From positions 1 through 23,080 of the forward strand of contig DRGS01000172.1 in NCBI GenBank assembly GCA_011053245.1: a stretch of 23,080 bases of DNA. The letters are read 5' to 3'. This DNA comes from Phycisphaerales bacterium. GTDB lineage: Bacteria; Planctomycetota; Phycisphaerae; Sedimentisphaerales; Anaerohalosphaeraceae. The notes under the pieces were generated by a model. It saw only the letters and a program-made list of their open reading frames with translations, was not told the origin of the DNA and ran no database searches. The position numbers and the translations under genes were made by a program. Below are positions 15,931-23,080 of the stretch, one piece after another. The stretch's first letter is position 1; every line of letters starts with the position of its first letter.

Positions 15931-17657
15931 CAGTCCTTTTTCCCAATGCAGAATAAGTTTTCAACAGTTCGGATATAAATGCGACCTCCCGTAAAAGCAG
16001 GTGTTGCGTAACACGTCTGGTCAATACTGCTGCGGACAACTTCGCTAAACTCGGTACCGGCCTTAGCGACAAGCAACTGGCCCTTCTCGCTGAGCAGGTA
16101 CATATTGCCCGCAACTATCGACGGAGAGGCATAGTAGGTTGCACCGAGATCCTCTTCCCAGAGAAGCTTACCGTCTGTTATGTCATGGCACATCAGCGTC
16201 CCTTCGCTCACCAGAAGAAAGACGTACTTGCCATTGCTGACCGGGCTGCAAATGTCGGGTATATTGTCGTCTACCTGCCATGCGATGTGCGTTTCGGTAA
16301 CATCGCCGATTCCGTCTGCGCGTATAGCGGCCATGTGGTTGTATGGTTCGATAGCGATAACAAGCCCATTTGCAAGTATCTGCGTCGGGGCAACGTCATC
16401 GGCGACGCATTCCGCTCGCCAAAGTTCTTTGCCGTCGGCAGGGTTGTATGCGATAACGAACGGATCGGCACAAGTAAGCAGCATATCTTTTCCGCTGCCG
16501 GTAACGACCGTCGGCGATGCCCATGAATTGGAAACCGGCCTATTGATTTGCCATGCGATCTGACCTGTCGCCAGATCCAGAGCTATCAACCTGGATAACC
16601 CGTCGTCGTAATAACCCTGATCGTACTGAACTATCACATTGCCTTCGTACATCGTCAAAGAAGAGGCATAGCCGTATGAGCTTTCGGGCGCGCCGAGGTT
16701 TTTGGCCCAGAGTCTTTTCCCCTCGTAATCGAAACAGCCGATGTCGCCGGTGGCAAATATCGCGCAAACATGCGTGCCATCTGTAACAGGTGTAGAAGCG
16801 GCAAAACCGGTATCTTCCATGACATCGACCTTATCCGAACCGGCAACATTACTCATATCGCCTGTCCAGAGCAGCTTGCCGGAAACAGCATCATAACAGT
16901 AGATCTGCCTTAGCTTCTTGTCGGCGCCGGTGAGGAAAATTCGATCTTTCCACACAACTGGCGAACTCATAGAAGCCAGAGGCACAGCCGTTTTCCATAA
17001 CACATTGCCATCGAGGGTGGTCGGATAATCGCCGGTCATTCGGATACCCGAACCATTGGGACCACGGAAGGTCGCCCAATTTGCGTTTATCTCTTCGAGG
17101 TCGGGCCAGGTTGCGGCCTTCGGATCGATCTTCGTTATTTCGATCGTCGCGGCGGCATCTGTGAGATCCGGCCTTGGCCTTACAAAGACAGCGATCGCGC
17201 CGCAACTGGCAAGGATCATGACGATGGTCACCGCTCTTCTTGCCCGAAGCGCCTTTAATTCCTGTAATTGAGGCGATTGCTGCTGCCCCTGCGGATGGGG
17301 CAGTTTCGGAAAAAGTGTCGAAGCGTATTTCAGTGCGGAAAAAAGCAGCCCCAGAAAAAATAAGAGCAGCAGACTTCCCTTTCGCGAGAGATCGAACCTG
17401 CGAAACGTCAATTGCCTCAGCTTAAGATCGAGCTGGCGAACATGGGTAATAACCTTCTCGTTATCGGGTTGCTGGGCGACCATAAGTTTCCACTCGGCAA
17501 GTTCGTCCGACAGCACCGGTTCGACAACTCGGCCGTACATGTAATTGACTACGAGAACGCCAATAAGAATTAATGCGGCGATTGACGCAAATACCGCTAT
17601 CGAAACAGCCATCTTATGCAGCCCCTCTATACGCTCTGTATTATCATTTTGATCCAT
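15930..17657 (-). CDS. Three-TM, PQQ-like (BamB-type) beta-propeller protein
   Basis: A 575-residue protein. Three hydrophobic helices (about 18-40, 94-112, 142-158) precede a periplasmic PQQ-like repeat propeller (about 175-570). The cytosolic loop before the third helix is rich in Lys and Arg, which places the propeller outside by the positive-inside rule. The propeller begins with NWATFRGPNGSG and has repeated blades of the form DGKLLW / SGKLLWTGD / TGQIAWQ / DGKELWRAE. No quinoprotein dehydrogenase active-site residues or haem motif are evident, so this is more likely a scaffold or binding propeller than a PQQ enzyme. It overlaps the NapH-like gene by 14 bases and the NuoEF-like gene by one base. 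The context implies a membrane partner of the electron-transfer proteins. The precise function is unknown. Confidence 0.75.
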   Translation of the reverse strand: MDQNDNTERIEGLHKMAVSIAVFASIAALILIGVLVVNYMYGRVVEPVLSDELAEWKLMVAQQPDNEKVITHVRQLDLKLRQLTFRRFDLSRKGSLLLLFFLGLLFSALKYASTLFPKLPHPQGQQQSPQLQELKALRARRAVTIVMILASCGAIAVFVRPRPDLTDAAATIEITKIDPKAATWPDLEEINANWATFRGPNGSGIRMTGDYPTTLDGNVLWKTAVPLASMSSPVVWKDRIFLTGADKKLRQIYCYDAVSGKLLWTGDMSNVAGSDKVDVMEDTGFAASTPVTDGTHVCAIFATGDIGCFDYEGKRLWAKNLGAPESSYGYASSLTMYEGNVIVQYDQGYYDDGLSRLIALDLATGQIAWQINRPVSNSWASPTVVTGSGKDMLLTCADPFVIAYNPADGKELWRAECVADDVAPTQILANGLVIAIEPYNHMAAIRADGIGDVTETHIAWQVDDNIPDICSPVSNGKYVFLLVSEGTLMCHDITDGKLLWEEDLGATYYASPSIVAGNMYLLSEKGQLLVAKAGTEFSEVVRSSIDQTCYATPAFTGGRIYIRTVENLFCIGKKD

Positions 17658-18951
17658 CGGCTATCCTGTTTAATTTTTCCAGTCTGACATGTTCGTTCGG
17701 ACAATAATTAAAACACCTGCCGCATGCAAAGCAACCGGCTTTGTCCGCCTCGTATTCATCCCTTCGCCAGCGAATGCTCAGTCGTATTAGCTTGATACCG
17801 GCGACAAGTCCTACAAAAGCGCCCGCGAAAATGAAACCAATACGGAACTGACCGCGAATGTCGCCAGCGAGGGTGTAGAGTTCCTTTATCGTTGTCACAT
17901 TTGCGCGAAAGGCTAAACTGGCATCGGTTCTGTCGGCAACCGCCAGAGTTTCTTCCATGTATATTCTCTCGGCAAGCCTTACGGTCGCATTGCCGCCTGA
18001 CGCCCAACTGCTTGTCAAATACCCTATTGCGATCCCAAGAGCCATAAGGACCGGAAGCAAGACGATGACAATCCCAAGCCGCCGCTTACTGCGGGTGTAT
18101 TCGCTTGCCGACCATGGAGCGGTCGGTTTGGTTATCGCGCCAAACGGGCAGGCATCTTCGCACAGCCTGCATTTAATACACTCATCCGGCGTGATAGTAA
18201 CCCTGCGTCGTGACAGGCGGGAAAACTGCCGTAGGATGACGCCGTACGGACAGAGAAATCTGCAATACGGTCTACCCACAAAGACGGCGATAATGAGCAG
18301 GCAACCGCCGAATATGACCATGTTTATATTGCCGCCAAGACGGAAAAATGCAATGAAAGGATCGTAGCGGCAGATCAAAAATGCGCTGGAAGTAGCGGCA
18401 AAGACAACGGCAACTGCAAGATATGTATACGCACATAATCGCAGCGAGCCGGCAAGCCAGACCGGAAGCGATACGGGCCGTAAAAGAACCATGTCCTGGA
18501 TGGCGCCCAAGGGGCAAACGGAACCGCAAAACGCCCTCCCGAAAAAAAGCGTAAAGACAAGCGGCAACAAAAAGAACAGTAGAGCTGAAACAGGCAAAGC
18601 GTAGTCGCTGTTAAAGATCGATAGAGTGACATTGCCGATCGCGCCGATCGAGCAAATGCACCCATCCCGAAAGAAACCGAAATAGACCAGAGAAAAGATC
18701 ATCAGAGCAAATATGCCTTTACGGCTGCGTTTCTTCAATGCCAGGTATGTCGCAAGGACCAAGGCCCCGGCAAGAACGACCACGTCAAGATATTCAAGAA
18801 CGATCACTCTTGTAGCCGGGACGGTGGTTGAAGGTTGCTGATAGTCGGTGTCAAACTCCGGCGGTGGAAAACGCTCGGCCCCAAAGGTTTGCACCGAAAC
18901 TGAAAGCATCAATAAAATGGCAAAAAATATGTAACGGCTGTGTTTTTTCAT
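17644..18951 (-). CDS. NapH/NosR-like membrane-bound polyferredoxin
   Basis: A 435-residue integral membrane iron-sulfur protein. A probable signal or first helix (7-24) is followed by about seven more helices (near 50-72, 80-95, 121-137, 170-192, 210-226, 292-312, 371-389). Family motifs include CGSVCPLGA (142-150) and CRFLCPYG (230-237), the paired CxxxCP elements of NapH/NosR/CcoG proteins. A classic [4Fe-4S] motif is at Cys258/261/264/268 and a second at 407/410/413/417, both on cytoplasmic-side loops. An additional CIC (98-100) lies after the second helix, and a periplasmic loop of about 55 residues precedes the last helix. NapH relatives move electrons between quinol and periplasmic ferredoxins. 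Here the NapG-like partner is immediately upstream, overlapping by one base (TAATG). No FMN-binding NosR domain is present. Confidence 0.85.
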   Translation of the reverse strand: MKKHSRYIFFAILLMLSVSVQTFGAERFPPPEFDTDYQQPSTTVPATRVIVLEYLDVVVLAGALVLATYLALKKRSRKGIFALMIFSLVYFGFFRDGCICSIGAIGNVTLSIFNSDYALPVSALLFFLLPLVFTLFFGRAFCGSVCPLGAIQDMVLLRPVSLPVWLAGSLRLCAYTYLAVAVVFAATSSAFLICRYDPFIAFFRLGGNINMVIFGGCLLIIAVFVGRPYCRFLCPYGVILRQFSRLSRRRVTITPDECIKCRLCEDACPFGAITKPTAPWSASEYTRSKRRLGIVIVLLPVLMALGIAIGYLTSSWASGGNATVRLAERIYMEETLAVADRTDASLAFRANVTTIKELYTLAGDIRGQFRIGFIFAGAFVGLVAGIKLIRLSIRWRRDEYEADKAGCFACGRCFNYCPNEHVRLEKLNRIADGSK

Positions 18952-19514
18952 TACTGGCTGTCCCCCTTGAGAAGGTAAGGCTGATCGGCGGCAACTCGCT
19001 TAAACGCCTGCGACGGACAAGCAACTCCTATTGAGCACTCGTTGCAGTTAAGGCAGCGGTCATGGCGAACCTGCATAAAAAGCGACCCGTTACCAAACAT
19101 GGTACAGCCCTTGACGCACTTAGCGCAACCGATGCACAAAGGCTCGTCTATCGTATATTCGTAGTACGGTTTCTCGACATAGCTGCGTTTGATCGCGCCG
19201 GTCGGGCAAAGCTCATTTTCAGCGCCGGTGTCCAGTGCCTTTGGCTCCTGCTCGAAATAGCCCGTGCAAAGGTCGCAGTAGCCGCAGAGGGCATAGCCAT
19301 GGACGCACTTGACAGCGGATTCTTCGAGAATGCAGTATGTGGCACAGTTGCCGCATTGGGTGCATTTATCCGGGTCGATCTGCCAGACGGTGTTGCCTCT
19401 GGTTAACTTTGGCGCAAGATACGCGCCGCCGATACCAAGGCTGGCCAGGAATGTACCCCACAGCCCATCGGCAAAAAAGTTGCGCCTGCTGAATTTTTTA
19501 TTATCCTTGCGCAT
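18951..19514 (-). CDS. Tat-exported NapG-like polyferredoxin
   Basis: A 187-residue Fe-S protein. The N-terminus has a twin-arginine motif SRRNFF (9-14) and a hydrophobic stretch to about 35, so the folded protein should be exported. It contains 17 cysteines arranged in four cluster-type groups: 51/54/57/61, 70/77/80/83 with 103 (CPTGAI), 127/130/133/137, and 154/157/160/166. This suggests up to four [4Fe-4S] clusters, as in NapG, NrfC and related ferredoxin subunits. The spacing in the second group is irregular, so one cluster may be unusual. It lies between the small Tat protein (14-base overlap) and the NapH-like gene (one-base overlap). A NapGH-type membrane/periplasm pair is the straightforward reading. 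Its redox partner beyond that is not encoded by any recognisable reductase in view. Confidence 0.85.
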   Translation of the reverse strand: MRKDNKKFSRRNFFADGLWGTFLASLGIGGAYLAPKLTRGNTVWQIDPDKCTQCGNCATYCILEESAVKCVHGYALCGYCDLCTGYFEQEPKALDTGAENELCPTGAIKRSYVEKPYYEYTIDEPLCIGCAKCVKGCTMFGNGSLFMQVRHDRCLNCNECSIGVACPSQAFKRVAADQPYLLKGDSQ

Positions 19515-19746
19515 CCTGCTTTCCTGAGACTCGTTTTGCTGACAGTGCTTGCGGCAAACCGCACAGATCGAACTGACCGCAACCGCTGCAAATACCTCTA
19601 TTGACGCACTTATTCTCTTTGACTAATCGCCTTCTCTTTGCGACAAGCGAAATGCCGGATACACCGACCAGACCAAGTGTCGCGTATCGAAGCACGCCGG
19701 TAAACAGTTGACGCCTGTTCGTTGTTGTCTTCACATTATTCTTCAT
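19501..19746 (-). CDS. Small Tat-signal four-cysteine protein
   Basis: Only 81 residues. It has a twin-arginine motif NRRQLF (10-15) and a hydrophobic segment (about 21-36). A short mature part follows with four Cys at 47, 53, 56 and 62 (C-x5-C-x2-C-x5-C). The exported domain is too small for a normal fold without a cofactor, so it may bind one Fe-S cluster or another metal and remain membrane-tethered. I do not recognise a named family. It overlaps the NHL-propeller stop by four bases (ATGA) and the NapG-like start by 14 bases. This tight packing argues that it is a real gene and an accessory part of the same electron-transfer complex. The start is the ATG of the ATGA overlap. Confidence 0.75.
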   Translation of the reverse strand: MKNNVKTTTNRRQLFTGVLRYATLGLVGVSGISLVAKRRRLVKENKCVNRGICSGCGQFDLCGLPQALSAKRVSGKQDAQG

Positions 19747-20786
19747 TTGCCGGCTTCCTTTTTAGTAAATATTTTGACAACGTTCCTGATGGTATCGAGC
19801 ACATAAACCCGGTCCTTGGAGTCAACCGCCACGTCGAAACCACCCGTTTGACACAGTGCAGGCGTTTCGCATACGCGTGCCTGCTTAGGGTCGATAAACC
19901 GGGCGGTTGCGGCAACGACTCCGACAAATTCGCCGTCACTGTCATACTGTTTGATCCGGATCAGTCCTTTTTCGCATGTGATGAAGCTGCCATCGGTCAG
20001 GATCGCGAAATTAACCGGATTGCAGCAGCCGCAAAAACCTTCAATACCCGCCGATGCTTTGCCCCATGAAAACTCAAGGTCGCCGTCAAAGGTATAAGCC
20101 TCGATGCGGCGGCCGCCGGGATTAACTACTCGCAGTAAGCCGTCATCGGCAAGGGCAAGGTCAAAGTAGGGACTCGGTATCACAAAGCCGGGGATGTTTC
20201 TGTCCTCATCTTTTTTGCCGATTACGCTGACAATATTGCCATCATGATCGTATCTGACAACCTCCCTGTTGCCTGCGTCGGCGACGAATACATCTTCGGC
20301 CCCGACAGCGATGCTCGTTATGACCGCCTTGTTTCCAAGGCTGGGCCATTTCGAGATCGTCATGCCGCCCCGGTCAAGAACCTCAACCCGATCTCTATAG
20401 CCAATGTATATGTTGCCGTCAGTTGAAACAGCAATGGCGCGAACCGGACCGTTTACCGGAAACTGGCGAATTTGTTTGCCGGCAGTATCGAAGATCACTA
20501 CCTTGTCAGCGCCGGTCACATAGATATTATCTGAACCATCTATCGCGATCGCTGACGTACCGGTTTGTTCCGTGATGATCGTGACGCCGGATTCGTCATA
20601 CAGAATAAGAGCGGGATCGACTTTTGTAAGGTCGCTGACATCATAGACGAAATCCGAACGCAAACCGCTGCCCCTTTCACCGGTAACATCCAGCCGCAGC
20701 AGCGAAACAAGGCCTATGACGATAGCAAGCACAACTATCGCGCATGCAATCGCCTCAAATTTAGTCATCCCCGGTCTATTGTTCAT
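19743..20786 (-). CDS. Membrane-anchored NHL-repeat propeller with Cys-rich CGCC loop
   Basis: A 347-residue protein with one N-terminal membrane helix (about 11-30) and an extracytoplasmic NHL-type beta-propeller (about 65-345). Blades are marked by repeats such as AIAIDGSDNIYV, AIAVSTDGNIYI and VAVDSKDRVYV. A conspicuous FCGCCNP (251-257), Cys271, and Cys306/Cys312 sit on the late blades. These could coordinate a metal or form disulfides. From memory, CGCCNP recurs in planctomycete and verrucomicrobial NHL proteins, but no function is established that I know of. AAAGGT six bases before the ATG supports the start. It is 67 bases downstream of the PQQ-like gene and overlaps the small Tat gene by four bases. 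A role as a binding or sensing scaffold for the electron-transfer proteins is inference. Confidence 0.8.
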   Translation of the reverse strand: MNNRPGMTKFEAIACAIVVLAIVIGLVSLLRLDVTGERGSGLRSDFVYDVSDLTKVDPALILYDESGVTIITEQTGTSAIAIDGSDNIYVTGADKVVIFDTAGKQIRQFPVNGPVRAIAVSTDGNIYIGYRDRVEVLDRGGMTISKWPSLGNKAVITSIAVGAEDVFVADAGNREVVRYDHDGNIVSVIGKKDEDRNIPGFVIPSPYFDLALADDGLLRVVNPGGRRIEAYTFDGDLEFSWGKASAGIEGFCGCCNPVNFAILTDGSFITCEKGLIRIKQYDSDGEFVGVVAATARFIDPKQARVCETPALCQTGGFDVAVDSKDRVYVLDTIRNVVKIFTKKEAGK

Positions 20787-20805
20787 AGATACACCTTTCC
20801 AGCTT

Positions 20806-20834
20806 ATAATACCAAATCAAGCATCCAATTGCAA
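20806..20834 (-). promoter_or_regulatory. Possible internal promoter before the NHL-propeller gene
   Basis: On the minus strand TTGCAA (20829-20834, four of six) is followed, after 17 bases, by TATTAT (20806-20811, five of six), about 20 bases before the ATG. It sits in the only sizeable gap of the operon, so it could give extra transcription of the downstream genes. It may also be chance in AT-rich sequence. Confidence 0.3.
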
Positions 20835-20853
20835 AAAAAGCAGGCAAGTTCGC

Positions 20854-22284
20854 TCAATGTTGGCTTACATCCAGACATACCATCCGCGTAAAGTCGCGTA
20901 CAATAAGCTTGCCCGAAACCATCGCCATAGGCGCCCATGACTCGATGCCGTCGAGAACCTTTGCTTCATCCAACTGCGTATAGCCGGTTGGCCCCGCCTC
21001 TGCCATCGTCAGTTTGCCGGAACCGTCCATTATATACATCAAACCATCCGCGATCATATACGGCCCGAGCTTTTTAAAACTATGCTGACTTGTACTGGTC
21101 CAGACGATATTGCCGTCCAGATCCATGCAAGCCATCTGCCAGTCGGCCCGCACTCCATATATATGCCCGTCGTAGAACAGCGGCGTGTGCTGTTCCGACC
21201 CGAATACTTCCGGCTCAAGCGTAAAGACAGGCTCGGCTGTGATCTCACCGTCGCTATCATTGAGTTTGAGCATCATGCTCCCTTTACCGTAACCTGCGCA
21301 AAGTAATATAACCCCCTCGCCAACGTGAACAGGCGATGGAATATTGGTTCTAAGTTTCCACTCTTTCGTTTCCCAGACAATGCTGCCATCCTCAGCGTTT
21401 ACACCCGTGACACCGCCGCTGCCGCAATAGACATACATTTTTTTACCCGCGAATTCCATCGGCATAATTGACGTGTGAGTCATTTCCCATTTGTTCGGGT
21501 TCGGGGTTTTCCATGCTATCTCACCCGTCGCGCAGTCAATTGACATCATAAGCACATCATCACCTGCCGGCGCAATGATCACCTTGCCATCCTCTATGAA
21601 GGGGCATTGACCGGCATACCATAACGGTACTTTTGTGCCGAATTCACGCACCAGATTATACATCCATTTGAACTCGCCGGTAATCGCGTCGAGGCAGGTA
21701 AGATGGCACATCGGCCCAAGTGCGACGATATATTTATCGGTTACGGCAGGCACTGTTCGACTCATGCCGTGATTGCGTTTGATCCTGACCGGATAGGAAT
21801 ACCGCCATATTTCACTGCCGTCTTCGAAAGAGAAACAGCGTATGGAATCCATCTTTTTCTGCTGGTCATAATCGACTACATACACACAGCCGTTATTTAC
21901 TGCCCCGCCGGCATACCCTTCGCCAAGATCGATCGACCAGAGCACTTTCGGACCGCCTTCGGGCCATTTGCGAGCAGGCTTAACTTCGCCATTATAGATG
22001 TTGCTCAGGTTCCTTCCGCGAAACCATGGCCAACTGTCCCCGGCAGCAGCGGATTTTTTGAGGTCATTAAACTTTTCCAGCGTCCCGGTCAATTTTACAG
22101 GCTCATCGCTTACATCGGGTTCAGCCGGTCTGCCGTCGCCGCCGGGCAATCGCATGGAAAGTGCGCGCCTGCTATCGACACGCAGCAAAAAAAAGGAGAT
22201 TGCCGCGATAGCCAGAACCAAAGCCAAAGCGACCGAAACCGCAAGCCATTTGTTAGCAGTTCTTTGGTTGGACGAATTTCCCAT
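20854..22284 (-). CDS. Membrane-anchored PQQ-like beta-propeller protein
   Basis: A 476-residue first gene of the eight-gene operon. One N-terminal membrane helix (about 13-34), then a linker, then a propeller from about residue 84, opening with SWPWFRGRNLSN and showing blade ends of the forms DGSEIWRYS, TGEFKWMYN, TGEIAWKTP and DGSIVWETK. It belongs to the PQQ-like (BamB-type) repeat group. I see no PQQ enzyme active-site signature and no CxxCH haem motif, so catalysis with PQQ is not supported. The ATG at 22284 has no Shine-Dalgarno and sits six bases after a strong -10, suggesting leaderless translation. It is distinct from, though similar in fold to, the three-TM propeller later in the operon. 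Confidence 0.78.
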   Translation of the reverse strand: MGNSSNQRTANKWLAVSVALALVLAIAAISFFLLRVDSRRALSMRLPGGDGRPAEPDVSDEPVKLTGTLEKFNDLKKSAAAGDSWPWFRGRNLSNIYNGEVKPARKWPEGGPKVLWSIDLGEGYAGGAVNNGCVYVVDYDQQKKMDSIRCFSFEDGSEIWRYSYPVRIKRNHGMSRTVPAVTDKYIVALGPMCHLTCLDAITGEFKWMYNLVREFGTKVPLWYAGQCPFIEDGKVIIAPAGDDVLMMSIDCATGEIAWKTPNPNKWEMTHTSIMPMEFAGKKMYVYCGSGGVTGVNAEDGSIVWETKEWKLRTNIPSPVHVGEGVILLCAGYGKGSMMLKLNDSDGEITAEPVFTLEPEVFGSEQHTPLFYDGHIYGVRADWQMACMDLDGNIVWTSTSQHSFKKLGPYMIADGLMYIMDGSGKLTMAEAGPTGYTQLDEAKVLDGIESWAPMAMVSGKLIVRDFTRMVCLDVSQH

Positions 22285-22318
22285 AAATGGAGTATACCAT
22301 AACTTCTCGATCTTTCAA
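22282..22318 (-). promoter_or_regulatory. Main operon promoter, predicted leaderless, extended -10
   Basis: On the minus strand TTGAAA (22313-22318, five of six), a 16-base spacer, and TATACT (22291-22296, five of six) preceded by TG as an extended -10. The start codon ATG (22282-22284) follows after exactly six bases, so the predicted start site is on the A of ATG. The same geometry is seen at uvrC. Confidence 0.7.
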
Positions 22319-22333
22319 GAGTTATCTGGTATA
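22293..22333. repeat. Imperfect inverted repeat over the operon promoter
   Basis: Left arm TATACC-ATAACT (22293-22304) and right arm AGTTAT-ct-GGTATA (22320-22333) are complementary over 12 bases, with a two-base insertion in the right arm and a 15-base centre. The left arm covers most of the -10 box, and the right arm begins two bases upstream of the -35. This is the position of a repressor operator. Confidence 0.55.
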
Positions 22334-22373
22334 GCACAAGTGCGGCCTTTGCTGCTTTTAATGTCAGACTTAT

Positions 22374-22385
22374 TCTTGCGCAAGA
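22374..22385. repeat. Perfect 12-bp palindrome TCTTGCGCAAGA
   Basis: A self-complementary 12-mer lies about ten bases after the SDR stop codon and about 90 bases upstream of the first propeller gene. It could be a regulator site or a small stem. No T-run follows, so an intrinsic terminator is not supported. Confidence 0.4.
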
Positions 22386-22394
22386 CATACATAT

Positions 22395-23080
22395 TTAGCG
22401 GACCATGACCTGGCCGGCATCGACTACGAGGGTTTGGCCGGTTATCATTTTTGCTTTGTCGGAACTTAAGAAGACGACGGCATCGGCGATGTCCTGACCT
22501 TTTATTTCCTTCTTCAGGATCGTTTTGTTTACATAGTACGGTATGACCTCTTCGGGTTTTATGCCGTACTTTTTCGCACAGATCTCGATGTATTCGGGGT
22601 TCCAAATTTTCGAACCTTCGAAAACATTGCCGGGGCATACCGAATTTACTCTTATGCCATGCTGGCCCAGTTCCATTGCCCAGCCGCGAGCCATGTGCAG
22701 TTGACCTGCTTTAGCGGCATTGTATGGTGTATTGTTTTTGCTTGCGTCGAGTCCGGTTTTTGAGCTTATGAGAACGATGTTTCCTCCGGCTTCCTGATCG
22801 ATCATTAACTTTGCGGCGTGCTTGGCCATGAGGTAATAGCCTGTAAGGTTGACTTCGAGAGCGAACCGCCACTTGTCGACAGGCATATCTACGAGGGCTC
22901 CTGCGGGGGCGACGCCGGCGGCGTTTACGAGGATGTCGAGATTTCCGAGTTCGGCTTTGATCTGTGCGAATGCTTTTTCGACGTTGGCTTCGTTAGTGAC
23001 ATCACACAAGATGGCGATGGCGGATATGCCGGGCATTTCTTCTTTTATGAGCTGGCATGTTTGCGTTGCCTCTTCCATAT
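22395..23080 (-). CDS. Short-chain dehydrogenase/reductase (5' end outside window)
   Basis: C-terminal ~228 residues of an NAD(P)-dependent short-chain dehydrogenase. Visible are the NAAG stabilising motif, the catalytic Ser in VLISS (about 105) and YNAAK with Tyr119 and Lys123, counted from the ATG at 23076-23078. That ATG is not a credible start, because the Rossmann TGxxxGIG motif that belongs about 30-40 residues earlier is missing and the frame is open to the window edge. The long tail, with a KYGIKPEEV segment and the ending GQVMVR, resembles sorbitol-6-phosphate dehydrogenases and the dehydrogenase half of aldolase-SDR fusions (RhaD-SDR type). The full protein could therefore be much longer than a lone SDR. 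A carbohydrate or sugar-alcohol substrate is likely, but unproven. Confidence 0.85.
   Translation of the reverse strand, partial: MEEATQTCQLIKEEMPGISAIAILCDVTNEANVEKAFAQIKAELGNLDILVNAAGVAPAGALVDMPVDKWRFALEVNLTGYYLMAKHAAKLMIDQEAGGNIVLISSKTGLDASKNNTPYNAAKAGQLHMARGWAMELGQHGIRVNSVCPGNVFEGSKIWNPEYIEICAKKYGIKPEEVIPYYVNKTILKKEIKGQDIADAVVFLSSDKAKMITGQTLVVDAGQVMVR

Noticed and set aside
15930..22284. Quinoprotein (PQQ) dehydrogenases
   Set aside because: The two PQQ-like propellers lack recognisable active-site signatures and haem motifs; BamB-type non-catalytic propellers fit better.

Overview
The window reads as a chromosomal segment of an anaerobic member of the PVC superphylum, most likely a Planctomycetota of the Phycisphaerae/Sedimentisphaerales type. 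The basis is gene content: DUF1080, Gfo/Idh/MocA and AP-endonuclease-fold sugar enzymes together, cofactor-free PQQ-like and NHL propellers, Bacteroidota-like xylose enzymes, and a HydB-like NADH module. This placement is inference from gene families, not from a marker-gene tree. No rRNA, tRNA, CRISPR array, insertion sequence or integrase is visible, and every stretch over about 300 bases is genic except the xylA/Gfo divergent region.

Layout. (1) 1-2871, plus strand: the 3' part of ligA, then ribD two bases later. (2) 2876-4213, minus: an unusually short UvrC behind a strong promoter that appears to give a leaderless mRNA. (3) 4281-7140, minus: xylA then xylB (xylose to xylulose 5-phosphate). 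(4) 7141-7444: a divergent regulatory region with candidate promoters both ways and three inverted repeats. (5) 7445-11985, plus: a Gfo/Idh/MocA dehydrogenase, a TIM-barrel sugar isomerase/epimerase, a DUF1080 lipoprotein and an NCS1-type permease. The first three resemble the 3-keto-glycoside (oxidise, then cleave) pathway and lie back to back with the xylose genes. (6) 11989-22284, minus: a compact eight-gene operon. (7) 22395-23080, minus: the 3' part of a short-chain dehydrogenase.

The eight-gene operon is the most interesting part. In transcription order it encodes a membrane-anchored PQQ-like propeller, a membrane-anchored NHL propeller with a Cys-rich loop, an 81-residue Tat protein with four Cys, a Tat-exported NapG-like polyferredoxin, a NapH/NosR-like membrane polyferredoxin, a three-TM PQQ-like propeller, a NuoE + thioredoxin-like + NuoF + 2x[4Fe-4S] fusion (HydC-HydB-like), and a NuoG/GltD-like flavoprotein that has lost the GltD NADPH-binding subdomain. 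Five of its junctions overlap by 1 to 14 bases. A promoter six bases upstream of the first ATG is framed by an imperfect inverted repeat. No hydrogenase, formate dehydrogenase, molybdoenzyme or multihaem cytochrome is present. I infer an electron conduit between cytoplasmic NADH and the periplasm, with acceptor or donor unknown.
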